Shown here one piece after another: positions 1-12,760 of a stretch of DNA of 64,000 bases (the first letter of the stretch is position 1; every line of letters starts with the position of its first letter). The notes under the pieces are model-generated. The model did not search any database. It was not told the origin of the DNA and saw only the letters and a list, made by a program, of their open reading frames with translations. The DNA is from Hymenobacter sediminicola (GTDB taxonomy: Bacteria; Bacteroidota; Bacteroidia; Cytophagales; Hymenobacteraceae), in the NCBI RefSeq assembly GCF_014250515.1, contig NZ_CP060202.1:803001-867000 (forward strand), written 5' to 3'. The translations under genes and the position numbers were made by a program.

Positions 1-213
1 GACTTCAAAGTTGACAAAACCGGTATCATTCACTGCTCGGTTGGCAAAGTGTCGTTTGACGACCAGAAGCTGGCTGAAAATGCCATTGAAGTAATTCAAA
101 CCCTTATCCGTTTGAAGCCTTCTTCGGCCAAAGGCACCTACATCAAGAGCATCACGCTTTCGAGCACCATGTCTCCTGCTGTTCCGGTCGACACCACGGT
201 AACTTCCGCATAA
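1..213 (+). CDS. rplA: 50S ribosomal protein L1, C-terminal part (5' end outside window)
   Basis: The first 70 codons read without interruption to a TAA at 211-213. They match the end of ribosomal protein L1: a lysine-rich beta strand, a helix containing ENAIEVI, and the family's typical closing segment with GTYIKS and a short tail. L1 binds 23S rRNA at the mobile L1 stalk beside the E site and in other bacteria also represses its own mRNA. rplJ begins 19 nt downstream, giving the normal rplK-rplA-rplJ-rplL order. Any L1-binding regulatory site would lie upstream of the window. The identification rests on the C-terminal motif and the context. Confidence 0.93.
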   Translation, partial: DFKVDKTGIIHCSVGKVSFDDQKLAENAIEVIQTLIRLKPSSAKGTYIKSITLSSTMSPAVPVDTTVTSA

Positions 214-232
214 TTTAAATCAACACGACGAT

Positions 233-787
233 ATGATCCGGGAAGAAAAACAAGCCCTCGTCGACGAGTTGAGCGAGAAGTTTCAATCGCACAACGCGTT
301 CTACATTGCCGATGCATCGGGAATGTCGGTGGCGAAAATCAACGAATTCCGTCGCCTGTGCTTTACGCGCGGCATGGAGTTCAAAGTGTACAAAAACACG
401 TTCATCCGCAAAGCTCTCGACACCCTCGGCGGCGACACTTCGGAGATGGATGCTGCGCTGAAAGGCCAATCGGGCATTCTGTTCTCGAAAGAATCGGGTA
501 ACGCTCCTGCCAAACTGCTGCAAGACTTCTATAAGTCGCAGAACTATGGCAAGAACGTAGAGCCGAAGCCTGCTTTGAAAGGTGCTTATGTAGATGCCGG
601 CATCTACATCGGTGCTAATCAGCTCAGCGGCCTCAGCACACTTAAAGGTAAAAACGAGCTTATCGGTGACGTTATCGGTCTGCTCCAGTCACCTGCCAAG
701 AATGTTATCTCTGCTCTGTCGAGCGGTGGCAACAAACTGGCTGGTATCATCAAAACGCTTTCCGAAAAAGAAGAGGTTGCAGGCTAA
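233..787 (+). CDS. rplJ: 50S ribosomal protein L10
   Basis: This 184-residue protein is L10 (uL10), which anchors L7/L12 dimers to the stalk base of the large subunit. The N-terminal rRNA-binding domain contains the family motif YIADASGMSV and then an RRLCFTRG helix. The C-terminal helix that recruits L12 is present in the last 30 residues. It is somewhat longer than the E. coli protein (165 residues). The ATG at 233 lies 19 nt after rplA and has no purine-rich Shine-Dalgarno, as expected in Bacteroidota. rplL follows after 63 nt, so the two stalk proteins are co-transcribed. Confidence 0.97.
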   Translation: MIREEKQALVDELSEKFQSHNAFYIADASGMSVAKINEFRRLCFTRGMEFKVYKNTFIRKALDTLGGDTSEMDAALKGQSGILFSKESGNAPAKLLQDFYKSQNYGKNVEPKPALKGAYVDAGIYIGANQLSGLSTLKGKNELIGDVIGLLQSPAKNVISALSSGGNKLAGIIKTLSEKEEVAG

Positions 788-850
788 CCGCTGCTCATCT
801 TTTTCAACTTCAATTTCCTTCAACAACCCCCTTTTTAACAATCTACAGAA

Positions 851-1228
851 ATGGCAGATTTGAAAGCATTCGCCGAGCAGCTCGTTAGCCTGACGGTAAA
901 AGAAGTAAACGAACTGGCTACTATCCTGAAAGACGAGTATGGCATTGAGCCTGCTGCTGCTGCTCCGGTAATGATGGCTGGCGGTGGCGCTGCCGCTGCT
1001 GAAGCTCCTGAAGAGAAGACTTCGTTCGACGTAATCCTGAAGTCGGCTGGTGCTGGCAAACTGGCTGTGGTGAAACTGGTGAAAGACCTGACCGGTCTGG
1101 GCCTGAAAGAAGCCAAAGAACTGGTTGACGGTGCTCCTAAAGCCCTGAAAGAAGGTGTTGCCAAAGACGAGGCTGAAGGCCTGAAGAAGCAACTGGAAGA
1201 AGCCGGCGCTGAAGTAGAAATCAAGTAG
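851..1228 (+). CDS. rplL: 50S ribosomal protein L7/L12
   Basis: This 125-residue acidic protein has the full L7/L12 layout. An N-terminal dimerisation helix (about residues 1-33) is followed by an Ala/Gly-rich flexible hinge (about 36-58, with AAAAAP and [12 protein letters not shown]). The factor-binding C-terminal domain carries FDVILKSAG and [14 protein letters not shown]. It recruits translational GTPases such as the EF-G encoded at 12.8 kb. A hairpin with a T run follows the stop codon at 1266-1294 and probably reduces read-through into rpoB, so that L12 is made in excess of RNA polymerase. Confidence 0.98.
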   Translation: MADLKAFAEQLVSLTVKEVNELATILKDEYGIEPAAAAPVMMAGGGAAAAEAPEEKTSFDVILKSAGAGKLAVVKLVKDLTGLGLKEAKELVDGAPKALKEGVAKDEAEGLKKQLEEAGAEVEIK

Positions 1229-1265
1229 TTTCTGCTGCCTGCTCTTAAAACCAGCAAATAAGGAG

Positions 1266-1294
1266 AGGCCTGGCAACTAAGCCAGGTCTTTTCC
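1266..1294 (+). terminator. terminator/attenuator between rplL and rpoB
   Basis: The 9-bp stem 1266-1274/1281-1289 (one G-U pair, loop AACTAA) is followed by TTTT. No other promoter of the TAnnTTTG type is visible before rpoB. The structure is therefore best read as a partial terminator, as known at the rplL-rpoB junction of other bacteria; the partial character is inference. Confidence 0.75.
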
Positions 1295-1328
1295 TGTTTG
1301 TAGGCAACAAACTAGTCGGAAGTTCGTT

Positions 1329-1391
1329 TGCACGCCGCTTTGCGGCTTTTCGTGCCTACGGACGCCAGAGGCGCAAGGTTCTGCTTTGCGC
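1329..1391 (+). promoter_or_regulatory. structured rpoB leader (two further hairpins)
   Basis: Two more short hairpins lie downstream of the rplL attenuator. One is 1334-1338/1342-1346 (GCCGC-TTT-GCGGC) followed by TTTT. The other is 1371-1376/1386-1391 (GCGCAA/TTGCGC). The 223-nt gap between rplL and rpoB therefore holds three stem-loops in series and no recognisable gene. Their role in setting rpoB expression is inferred. Confidence 0.45.
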
Positions 1392-1451
1392 TTTCGTGCG
1401 CCCGAAACTTTCAAAATTCTTTCAAGGTAGTGGCTTTGCTGCTGCTCTGAT

Positions 1452-5393
<3,942 letters not shown>

Positions 5394-5404
5394 GGTTTGA
5401 AAGT

Positions 5405-5441
5405 AGTGGCTGCTGATGCACAAGTATCGGCAGCCACTTTT
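5405..5441 (+). terminator. intrinsic terminator directly after rpoB
   Basis: A 13-bp stem (5405-5417 with 5426-5438, one G-U pair, 8-nt loop) begins 11 nt after the rpoB stop and is followed by TTTTC. It is unexpected because rpoC normally shares the rpoB transcript. Confidence 0.75.
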
Positions 5442-5463
5442 CAAGTCTTAATCAATAGGCCAA

Positions 5464-6045
5464 ATGAAAGAGCAGAGATTTTACTTCGACGACGAAGCAG
5501 AGGGATTGGCAATCCAAACCAGTCACCCTGATTTCACCGCTGTAGTAAAAGAAGAATTCTACTTCGACTGCGTTGACGATTTCTCTCCTTTCGGTAATGA
5601 TGATGGTGCTGATGCTCTGCTTTCATTGACCGAGTGGTACCAAGAAACCAAAGGGAGAGATAAGATTATCAATTGGCTGTTCCAAACCATTGATGAATAT
5701 GGGTTTGCCTATCAAAGCAAATGGGCTTCAGGCTTAACAGGTGCTGAGGAAATTCGGAAGCTTGAAGAGGAAGATCCAAGCTTCATTGGGTGCATGGACC
5801 GGACAATCATCGGCGTAGGATTTGGCCAATGCAAAATCACGGGAAGCATTAATGCAGAGTTGAAGCAGCTTGTAAAAACTGCAATTGTGCGGCAGAAAAT
5901 GATTCACGAGAAAGATTTAGCGGAAGGCGAGCAAACGCAAGGTGATGTCGGGGATGATTTTGGAAACGATGAAAAGCTGCTTCAAGAATACCTAGACCGG
6001 CTTGCTATCATGGAAGGAGACTTAGCCGCATTCAAAGAAGCTTAA
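5464..6045 (+). CDS. hypothetical acidic protein inserted between rpoB and rpoC
   Basis: The 193-residue product is soluble and acidic and has no signal peptide or membrane segment. The N-terminal part is rich in Asp and aromatics (FYFDDEAEG, EEFYFDCVDDF). The middle holds a Trp-containing helical stretch (LTEWYQETKGRDKIINWLF) and a glycine-rich motif IIGVGFGQCKITGS. The C-terminal third is a charged, probably coiled-coil helix. I do not recognise the family. The reading frame is visibly AT-richer than rpoB and rpoC and uses codons rare in them, suggesting later acquisition. It follows a terminator and is itself followed by 263 nt without a gene. Its start has no clear promoter. Confidence 0.7.
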   Translation: MKEQRFYFDDEAEGLAIQTSHPDFTAVVKEEFYFDCVDDFSPFGNDDGADALLSLTEWYQETKGRDKIINWLFQTIDEYGFAYQSKWASGLTGAEEIRKLEEEDPSFIGCMDRTIIGVGFGQCKITGSINAELKQLVKTAIVRQKMIHEKDLAEGEQTQGDVGDDFGNDEKLLQEYLDRLAIMEGDLAAFKEA

Positions 6046-6308
6046 TTGAAACACAGTAGTCATAGCTTAATAGACACTTCATATCTGATGTTCCGAGACA
6101 TGGTCAGAACGTCGTCAGAGAAAATGAAATAGTCTTGCAAAGCTTGATTCGGAGTATAGACCTGGCGAAAAACTACTGCGTGGCGTACCTGTCCGACCCG
6201 CAGAGCACTTTTCGCAGAGTCGAACTGTTACGTTCTTTCCGACCATTCTTAAGACTGGCGGAACCAACGGACAGAAAACAAGCCACCAGCTAATAACAGC
6301 TACCCTAC
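6046..6308 (+). other. rpoC upstream region without a gene
   Basis: These 263 nt separate the inserted gene from rpoC. Because terminators precede it, rpoC must be served by read-through or by its own promoter. The best -7-like match is TAGTCTTG at 6130-6137 (7 of 8 positions of TAnnTTTG with no good -33 element), so the promoter is not settled from the sequence. No tRNA or strong hairpin was seen. Confidence 0.35.
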
Positions 6309-9300
6309 ATGGCGTTTGCAAAAAACAAGAAACTGGTACAGGACTTCTCGAAAGTTACCATTTCGCTGGCCTCGCCCGAATCCATCTTGGAGCGGTCGAA
6401 TGGTGAAGTAGTAAAACCCGAGACGATCAACTACCGGACGTACAAGCCCGAGATGGGCGGCCTGTTTTGCGAGCGGATTTTCGGTCCCGTGAAGGACTGG
6501 GAATGCCACTGCGGCAAATACAAGCGGATTCGCTACAAAGGCATCATCTGCGACCGTTGCGGCGTGGAGGTGACCGAGAAGAAAGTACGCCGGGAGCGGA
6601 TGGGCCACATCGAACTGGTGGTGCCTGTTGCGCATATATGGTACTTCAAGTCCCTGCCCAATAAAATCGGCTACCTGCTGGGCCTGCCTACCAAGAAGCT
6701 CGACCAAATTATCTATTACGAGCGGTACGTAGTAGTACAGCCCGGCGTATTGGGCGAAGAAGGCGTGCAGCAGCTCGACTTCCTCACCGAAGACGAATAC
6801 CTCGACATCATCGACAAGCTCCCCCGCGAGAATCAGATGCTGCCGAACGAGGACCCCAACAAGTTCATCGCCCGCATGGGTGCTGATGCCCTGCAACTCC
6901 TGTTGGAGCGCATCAACTTGGACGAACTGAGCTACTCGTTGCGTGACTCTGCCGCCCACGAAACTTCGCAGCAGCGGAAAGCTGAGGCGTTGAAGCGCCT
7001 GCGCGTAGTGGAAGCGTTTCGGGATGCCTCGACCCGCGTGGAAAACAAGCCCGAGTGGATGGTTATCCGCATGGTGCCTGTTATTCCCCCGGAGTTGCGC
7101 CCACTTGTTCCGCTCGATGGTGGCCGTTTCGCTACCTCCGACTTGAACGACCTGTACCGTCGCGTCATCATCCGTAACAACCGCCTCAAGCGCCTGATCG
7201 AAATCAAGGCCCCCGAGGTGATTCTGCGGAACGAGAAGCGCATGCTGCAGGAAGCCGTGGATTCGCTGTTCGACAACTCGCGTAAGGTGAATGCCGTGCG
7301 CGCCGAAGGTAACCGTGCCCTGAAGTCGCTGTCCGATATGCTGAAAGGCAAGCAGGGCCGCTTCCGTCAGAACTTGCTCGGTAAGCGTGTCGATTACTCG
7401 GGTCGTTCGGTTATCGTGGTAGGTCCTGAGCTGAAACTGCACGAGTGCGGTCTGCCCAAGAACATGGCCGCCGAGCTGTTTAAGCCGTTCATCATCCGCA
7501 AGCTCATCGAGCGCGGCATCGTGAAGACGGTGAAATCGGCTAAGAAGATTGTGGACCGCAAGGATGCTGTGGTATGGGACATCCTGGAGAACGTGCTGAA
7601 AGGCCACCCAGTGCTGCTCAACCGGGCTCCTACGCTTCACCGTCTGGGTATCCAAGCATTCCAGCCGCGCCTCATCGAGGGCAAGGCTATCCAGCTGCAC
7701 CCGCTCGTTTGTACGGCCTTCAACGCTGACTTTGACGGTGACCAGATGGCTGTGCACGTTCCACTCGGACCGGCCGCTATCTTGGAAGCCTCCATGCTCA
7801 TGCTGGCGTCGCACAACATCCTGAACCCTGCCAACGGCGCGCCTATTGCGGTACCGTCGCAGGACATGGTTCTGGGCTTGTACTACGTAACCAAAGGAAA
7901 GCGCAGCACCGAAGAGGAAAGCATCCAGGGCGAAGGCCGCATCTTCTACTCAGATGAAGAAGTGGTTATTGCCCTTAACGAAGGTCAACTGTCGAAGCAC
8001 GCCTATATCAAGGTGCGCACGCAGGTTCGTGATGAGGAAGATAACCTTGTGACGAAGATCATCGAGACGGTTGCCGGCCGCGTGCTGTTCAACCAGCTTG
8101 TGCCTACAGAAGTAGGTTTCGTAGATGAGCTGCTGACCAAGAAAAAGCTACAGCAGATCATTTCGATGGTGTTCAAGCGTACGGGCATGGCTCGCACGGC
8201 ACAGTTCCTCGACGACATCAAGACGCTGGGTTTCCAGTCGGCTTACAAAGGTGGTCTGTCGATGGGGCTGGGCGACATCCAGATTCCGAAGGAGAAGGAC
8301 GCTCTGATTGCGCAGGCGCAAGCCGACGTGAAAGCCGTTACTCAGAACTACCAGATGGGTCTGATTACCGACAACGAGCGTTACAACCAGGTTATCGATA
8401 TCTGGACCCGCATCAACAACCAAATCACTGAAACCCTCATGGGTCGCCTCGAAAAGGAGAACCAGGGCTTCAACTCGATTTACATGATGATGCACTCCGG
8501 TGCTCGTGGCTCGCGTGAGCAGATTCGTCAGCTCGGCGGTATGCGGGGTCTGATGGCTAAGCCACAGAAGTCGCTACAGGGTTCGGTAGGTGAGATTATC
8601 GAAAACCCGATTCTGTCTAACTTCAAAGAAGGCCTGGACGTAATCGAGTACTTCATTTCGACTCACGGTGCCCGTAAGGGTCTGGCTGACACGGCTCTGA
8701 AAACGGCCGACGCCGGCTACCTGACCCGTCGTCTGGTAGACGTATCGCAGGACGTAATCGTGAACGAAGTAGACTGCGGTACTCTCCGCGGTATCGAAAC
8801 CTTCGCGTTGAAAGACAACGAGGACGTAGTAGAGCCGCTGGCTGAGCGTATCCTGGGCCGCGTAGCGGTGCACGATATCATCGACCCGCTGACGGATGAA
8901 ATTATCCTGACTGCTGGTGATGAAATCACCGAGGAAATCACGCGTCGCATCGACAACACCAGCATCGAATCGGTAGAAATCCGTTCGGTACTGACCTGCG
9001 AGTCGAAGCGTGGTATCTGCGGCAAGTGCTACGGCCGTAACCTGTCGTCGGGCCGCATGGTACAGAAAGGGGAGGCTGTCGGCGTAATTGCTGCCCAGTC
9101 TATCGGTGAACCCGGCACCCAGCTGACCCTGCGCACCTTCCACGTAGGTGGTACAGCATCCAACATTGCGGTTGAAGCCAGCCTGAAGGCGAAATTCGCC
9201 GGTGTAGTAGAGTTCGAAGACATCCGGACTGTAGAAACCGCCAACCCTGATGGGGAGCCGGTGAAAGTGGTGATGGGTCGCTCGGGCGAAATCCGCATCG

Positions 9301-10661
9301 TAGAGAAAGGCACGGGCAAAGTGTTCATCTCGAACCACGTGCCGTACGGCTCGTTCCTGCTGGTAGAAGAAGGTCAAGAGGTAGAGAAGGGCGCGGAGCT
9401 GAACAACTGGGACCCTTACAACGCCGTTATTCTGGCCGAGTTTGACGGTACCGTTCAGTATGACGCCATTACGGAAGGCATTACCTACCGTGAGGAATCG
9501 GATGAGCAGACCGGTCACCGTGAGAAAGTAATTATCGAATCGAAGGCGAAGGATCAAAACCCTGCCATCATCGTGCGCCCTGGTAAAAAGGGCGACATGG
9601 AAGGTTCGAAGGGCTACTCTATCCCGGTAGGCTCCCACTTGAACGTGGAGAATGGCGAGAAAATCAAGGCTGGTCAAATCTTGGCTAAGATTCCGCGTGC
9701 CGTGGGCAAAACCCGCGACATTACCGGTGGTCTGCCCCGTGTTACGGAGCTTTTCGAAGCGCGTAACCCCTCGAACCCGGCTGTTGTGGCTGAAATCGAC
9801 GGTGTAGTAACCTACGGTACGGTGAAGCGTGGTAACCGTGAAATCTTCGTGGAGTCGAAAGACGGCGTCAAGAAGAAGTACATGGTGCCGCTGTCCAAGC
9901 ACATTCTGGTGCAAGACAACGACTTCATCCGCGCTGGCTCACCGCTTTCAGACGGTGCCATCACGCCTTCGGATATCTTGAGCATTCAGGGCCCAGGTGC
10001 CGTGCAGGAGTACCTCGTGAATGAGATTCAGGAAGTATACCGCTTGCAGGGTGTGAAAATCAACGATAAGCACATCGAAGTGGTAGTTCGCCAGATGATG
10101 CAGAAAGTTGTAATTCTGGACGCCGGCGACACAACCTTCCTGGAACACCAGGTAATCGACAAGATTATCTTCATGGAGGAAAACGATACCATCATCGACA
10201 TGAAGGTGGTAACGAATGCCGGCGACTCGACCAACCTGAAGCCTGGCCAGATTGTAACGGCTCGTCGCCTGCGCGACGAGAACAGCAGCCTGCGCCGCCG
10301 CGACCTGGCCTTGGTAGAAGTGCGCGACGCACAGCCTTCGGTATCCCGTCCTACGCTGCAGGGTATCACCCAGGCTTCGCTGGGTACTCAGTCGTTCATC
10401 TCGGCCGCATCCTTCCAGGAAACGACCAAGGTGCTGTCGGAAGCTGCCATCCGTGGCAAAGCCGACGAACTGTTGGGTCTGAAGGAAAACGTAATCGTAG
10501 GTCACCTCATCCCGGCTGGTACCGGTCTGCGCGAATACACGCGTCAGATTGTGGGCTCGAAGGAAGAGTTGGAAGCCCAACAGGCTGCCAAAACCGACGA
10601 TACGCCAGCTCCAGCCAAACGGGCTTCGCGCGCACCCCGCCGCGAGTCAGTTTCGGAATAA
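6309..10661 (+). CDS. rpoC: DNA-directed RNA polymerase subunit beta'
   Basis: The complete 1450-residue beta' subunit carries the N-terminal zinc site (CHCGKYKR...ICDRCG, about residues 64-84) and the catalytic magnesium motif [12 protein letters not shown] (about residue 471). The bridge/trigger region includes [14 protein letters not shown], and the second zinc cluster has Cys residues in [16 protein letters not shown] near residue 896. Length is typical for Bacteroidota. The last 30 residues form a low-complexity basic tail ([14 protein letters not shown]) absent from E. coli. The ATG at 6309 matches the usual N terminus. A terminator with a GCAA tetraloop follows at 10686. Confidence 0.99.
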   Translation: MAFAKNKKLVQDFSKVTISLASPESILERSNGEVVKPETINYRTYKPEMGGLFCERIFGPVKDWECHCGKYKRIRYKGIICDRCGVEVTEKKVRRERMGHIELVVPVAHIWYFKSLPNKIGYLLGLPTKKLDQIIYYERYVVVQPGVLGEEGVQQLDFLTEDEYLDIIDKLPRENQMLPNEDPNKFIARMGADALQLLLERINLDELSYSLRDSAAHETSQQRKAEALKRLRVVEAFRDASTRVENKPEWMVIRMVPVIPPELRPLVPLDGGRFATSDLNDLYRRVIIRNNRLKRLIEIKAPEVILRNEKRMLQEAVDSLFDNSRKVNAVRAEGNRALKSLSDMLKGKQGRFRQNLLGKRVDYSGRSVIVVGPELKLHECGLPKNMAAELFKPFIIRKLIERGIVKTVKSAKKIVDRKDAVVWDILENVLKGHPVLLNRAPTLHRLGIQAFQPRLIEGKAIQLHPLVCTAFNADFDGDQMAVHVPLGPAAILEASMLMLASHNILNPANGAPIAVPSQDMVLGLYYVTKGKRSTEEESIQGEGRIFYSDEEVVIALNEGQLSKHAYIKVRTQVRDEEDNLVTKIIETVAGRVLFNQLVPTEVGFVDELLTKKKLQQIISMVFKRTGMARTAQFLDDIKTLGFQSAYKGGLSMGLGDIQIPKEKDALIAQAQADVKAVTQNYQMGLITDNERYNQVIDIWTRINNQITETLMGRLEKENQGFNSIYMMMHSGARGSREQIRQLGGMRGLMAKPQKSLQGSVGEIIENPILSNFKEGLDVIEYFISTHGARKGLADTALKTADAGYLTRRLVDVSQDVIVNEVDCGTLRGIETFALKDNEDVVEPLAERILGRVAVHDIIDPLTDEIILTAGDEITEEITRRIDNTSIESVEIRSVLTCESKRGICGKCYGRNLSSGRMVQKGEAVGVIAAQSIGEPGTQLTLRTFHVGGTASNIAVEASLKAKFAGVVEFEDIRTVETANPDGEPVKVVMGRSGEIRIVEKGTGKVFISNHVPYGSFLLVEEGQEVEKGAELNNWDPYNAVILAEFDGTVQYDAITEGITYREESDEQTGHREKVIIESKAKDQNPAIIVRPGKKGDMEGSKGYSIPVGSHLNVENGEKIKAGQILAKIPRAVGKTRDITGGLPRVTELFEARNPSNPAVVAEIDGVVTYGTVKRGNREIFVESKDGVKKKYMVPLSKHILVQDNDFIRAGSPLSDGAITPSDILSIQGPGAVQEYLVNEIQEVYRLQGVKINDKHIEVVVRQMMQKVVILDAGDTTFLEHQVIDKIIFMEENDTIIDMKVVTNAGDSTNLKPGQIVTARRLRDENSSLRRRDLALVEVRDAQPSVSRPTLQGITQASLGTQSFISAASFQETTKVLSEAAIRGKADELLGLKENVIVGHLIPAGTGLREYTRQIVGSKEELEAQQAAKTDDTPAPAKRASRAPRRESVSE

Positions 10662-10685
10662 GCTAGAAGCTGAGTAAACAGGAGA

Positions 10686-10720
10686 AGCCGGTCGAAGCAA
10701 TTCGGCCGGCTTTTTCTTTT
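10686..10720 (+). terminator. intrinsic terminator of rpoC
   Basis: An 11-bp stem (10686-10696/10701-10711, one G-U pair) closed by a GCAA tetraloop is followed by TTTTTCTTTT. This is a strong rho-independent terminator. Confidence 0.9.
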
Positions 10721-10754
10721 ACTTTGTTCCCGACCTACGCCTAGAGTTATACTT

Positions 10755-11033
10755 GTGGATAGCATAAAACAGCTTTTTGACAGACTGCCAGAAATAATTC
10801 AAGTAGTCTTTGGGATCTGCTCCGTAAGCTTCTTATTGGTGCTGGTCTGTAAAATGCTTTCGTGGTTCTGGAAAGGAGCCAGCCACTTCGCTTGGGTAAG
10901 ACAAACAGAACAGTGGCTATTTCCGCGTCACCCAAGTGACCTGCAAATTATTCTTCAAGCAAGTGCCCCATTCATTATAGTAGTAGCCATAGGCATATAT
11001 TCGTACATCCGCCAGAAGCCAAATCTTGACTAA
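10755..11033 (+). CDS. small two-helix membrane protein of unknown function
   Basis: The frame has a GTG start (GTGGATAGC) and encodes 92 residues. Two hydrophobic segments are visible, about residues 17-38 (with SFLLVLVCKML) and 65-85 (with APFIIVVAIGIY). They are separated by an aromatic, basic stretch (WFWKGASHFAWVRQTEQWLF). No family was recognised. It sits between the rpoC terminator and a DUF3467 gene. A TACTTTG sequence just after the rpoC terminator, one base short of the consensus spacing, could be its -7 element. Its stop is only 7 nt before the next ATG, so the two are probably co-transcribed. It could also be spurious, but the membrane pattern argues for a real gene. Confidence 0.5.
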   Translation: MDSIKQLFDRLPEIIQVVFGICSVSFLLVLVCKMLSWFWKGASHFAWVRQTEQWLFPRHPSDLQIILQASAPFIIVVAIGIYSYIRQKPNLD

Positions 11034-11040
11034 CCACTTC

Positions 11041-11385
11041 ATGAACCAACCCACCCAACCCGACGCCGAAGCGCCACAACCGCAAGATCCAAACGCCATC
11101 AACATCGAGCTGTCGGAAGATATTGCCGAAGGCGAGTACGCCAACTTGGCTATGATTGCGCATAGCAGCAGCGAATTCGTTATCGACTTCATTCGGCTGA
11201 TGCCCGGCCTGCCGAAAGCCAAGGTAAAATCCCGCATCATTCTCACGCCCGAGCACGCCAAGCGGCTGGTAGCAGCCCTGACAGAAAACATAGAACGGTA
11301 TGAGCAGGCCAATGGCACCATTAAGCAGCAACCTGACTCCCCAATGTATCCGATGGGATTCGGAGGGAAAATAGGAGAGGCGTAA
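11041..11385 (+). CDS. DUF3467 family protein
   Basis: This 114-residue protein matches the small DUF3467 family commonly found just downstream of rpoC in Bacteroidota. It has a Pro/Gln-rich N terminus, then INIELSEDIAEGEYANLAMIAHSSSEFVIDFIRLMPG, given here in two short motifs: ELSEDIAEGEYANL and FVIDFIRLMPG. An LTPEHAKRL helix follows. Function is unknown; the conserved linkage suggests a link with transcription or translation. The ATG at 11041 was preferred over a TTG at 11026 that overlaps the preceding gene. A long hairpin terminator follows at 11408. Confidence 0.85.
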   Translation: MNQPTQPDAEAPQPQDPNAINIELSEDIAEGEYANLAMIAHSSSEFVIDFIRLMPGLPKAKVKSRIILTPEHAKRLVAALTENIERYEQANGTIKQQPDSPMYPMGFGGKIGEA

Positions 11386-11407
11386 TTATTGCCATAGTAC
11401 CACATAA

Positions 11408-11448
11408 GCCAGGGCTTTTATCGGGAAGATAAAGGCCCTGGCTTTTTT
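11408..11448 (+). terminator. intrinsic terminator after DUF3467 gene
   Basis: Stem 11408-11421 pairs with 11429-11442 (14 bp, one G-U) around a 7-nt loop and is followed by TTTTTT. It ends the rpoC-downstream unit before the str operon promoter. Confidence 0.92.
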
Positions 11449-11593
11449 AGGTGCAATTTGCAGCCAGCACATAAGCGGCATGCAATGTTCAACATGCAGA
11501 AGGATGATTGGACTGAGTGAAGCAGCTGTTGTAGGTCCAAAAACCACCTGAAACAGCTTCGGGCCCGTCTCTAAAACAAACTATTCCAACTCG

Positions 11594-11625
11594 TTTGCTA
11601 TTTCATCCTGACTTTTCTACCTTTG
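11594..11625 (+). promoter_or_regulatory. promoter of the rpsL (str) operon
   Basis: TTTG at 11594-11597 and TACCTTTG at 11618-11625, 20 nt apart, match the Bacteroidota -33/-7 consensus (TTTG and TAnnTTTG). Transcription would start around 11629-11632, leaving a leader of about 43 nt before rpsL. Confidence 0.8.
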
Positions 11626-11673
11626 CAAGCCTAATTTTTGGGAGAGAACCCTCCTTGACAAAACATACCGTAG

Positions 11674-12099
11674 ATGCCTACCATCAACCAGTTAGTACGA
11701 AAAGGCCGCGAGAAGCTGACGACGAAGTCGAAGTCGCCGGCTCTTGACTCGTGCCCGCAGCGCCGTGGCGTTTGCACCCGTGTGTACACCACCACGCCTA
11801 AGAAGCCGAACTCGGCTATGCGTAAAGTGGCCCGTGTGCGCCTCACCAACGGCAAAGAAGTTAACGCCTACATCCCAGGTGAAGGCCACAACCTGCAGGA
11901 GCACAGCATCGTGCTGATCCGTGGTGGTCGTGTAAAAGACCTTCCCGGTGTACGTTACCACATCATCCGTGGTGCTCTTGATACCGCCGGTGTAAACGGC
12001 CGTCTGCAGCGCCGCTCGAAGTACGGTGCTAAGCGTCCGAAGCCAGGCCAAGCCCCTGCAGGCAAAGGTGGCAAACCCGCTCCCGGCAAGAAAAAGTAA
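11674..12099 (+). CDS. rpsL: 30S ribosomal protein S12
   Basis: This 141-residue S12 lies at the decoding centre of the small subunit. The universally conserved segments [17 protein letters not shown] and [14 protein letters not shown] are intact. The lysines altered in streptomycin-resistant mutants of other bacteria are wild type. The C terminus is extended by about 17 residues rich in Lys, Gly and Pro compared with E. coli (124). It is the first gene of the str operon, with a consensus promoter about 50 nt upstream. The 86-nt gap to rpsG can fold (see 12107-12173). Confidence 0.98.
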   Translation: MPTINQLVRKGREKLTTKSKSPALDSCPQRRGVCTRVYTTTPKKPNSAMRKVARVRLTNGKEVNAYIPGEGHNLQEHSIVLIRGGRVKDLPGVRYHIIRGALDTAGVNGRLQRRSKYGAKRPKPGQAPAGKGGKPAPGKKK

Positions 12100-12106
12100 T
12101 TGAAAC

Positions 12107-12173
12107 CGAGTGAGGTAGTGCGAAGTGCTGGATAGCACATGGTTCTTATCCCACTTACCCGCTACCTCAGCTC
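12107..12173 (+). promoter_or_regulatory. structured rpsL-rpsG intercistronic RNA (candidate S7 site)
   Basis: The gap folds into a long closing helix, 12111-12120 with 12160-12169 (10 bp, one G-U), extended outward by GAG/CTC at 12108-12110/12171-12173 with one bulge. It encloses a hairpin GTGCT-GGAT-AGCAC (12125-12138). The E. coli S12-S7 gap is the known S7 autoregulatory site, so the same role is inferred from position, not from sequence similarity. Confidence 0.55.
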
Positions 12174-12185
12174 ATTTCTACACCC

Positions 12186-12653
12186 ATGAGAAAGTCAAAA
12201 CCAAAGAAGCGCATCCTCCTGCCCGACCCCAAATACAAGGAGACGCTGGTAACCCGTTTCGTCAACTACATGATGTATGACGGGAAGAAAAACCTTGCTT
12301 ACACCATTTTCTATGATGCCTGCGAGCTTGTTGAGCAGCGCACCAAAGAAAGCGGCGTGGAGATGTGGCGCAAAGCCCTGAACAACGTAATGCCGACCGT
12401 AGAAGTGAAGAGCCGCCGTGTAGGTGGTGCTACCTTCCAGGTTCCAATCGAAGTTCGTCCAGACCGTCGTATTGCTGTAGGTTCGAAGTGGCTGATTCAG
12501 TACGCTCGTCGTCGTGGTGAGAAGACCATGAAGGACAAGCTGGCTGGCGAAATCATTGCTGCTGCCAAAGGTGAAGGTGCTGCCGTTAAGAAAAAGGACG
12601 ACACGCACCGGATGGCGGAAGCCAACAAGGCCTTCTCGCACTTCCGCTTCTAA
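12186..12653 (+). CDS. rpsG: 30S ribosomal protein S7
   Basis: This 155-residue protein is S7, the primary assembly protein of the 30S head, contacting the E-site and P-site tRNAs. Typical segments include [17 protein letters not shown] (start), [19 protein letters not shown] and the C-terminal [15 protein letters not shown]. Length equals that of most bacterial S7 proteins. It starts 86 nt after rpsL and is separated from fusA by 107 nt. No promoter of the TAnnTTTG type was seen in either gap, so rpsL-rpsG-fusA-rpsJ is read as one operon. Confidence 0.98.
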   Translation: MRKSKPKKRILLPDPKYKETLVTRFVNYMMYDGKKNLAYTIFYDACELVEQRTKESGVEMWRKALNNVMPTVEVKSRRVGGATFQVPIEVRPDRRIAVGSKWLIQYARRRGEKTMKDKLAGEIIAAAKGEGAAVKKKDDTHRMAEANKAFSHFRF

Positions 12654-12760
12654 TCAGACATGGCAGGGGCTTTAGAAGTCCGAGCTTCGTCGGGAATGAG
12701 AAAAGTGATTTTCACGTTCTGCTAGCTCAACTTTTAACGTTCCTCCGTCACAATAAAGCA

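Noticed and set aside
6300..7814. A 504-codon minus-strand frame opposite rpoC (and another at 8574-9914)
   Set aside because: These are mirror-frame shadows of rpoC; the translation is low complexity in His/Val/Gln without recognisable domains.
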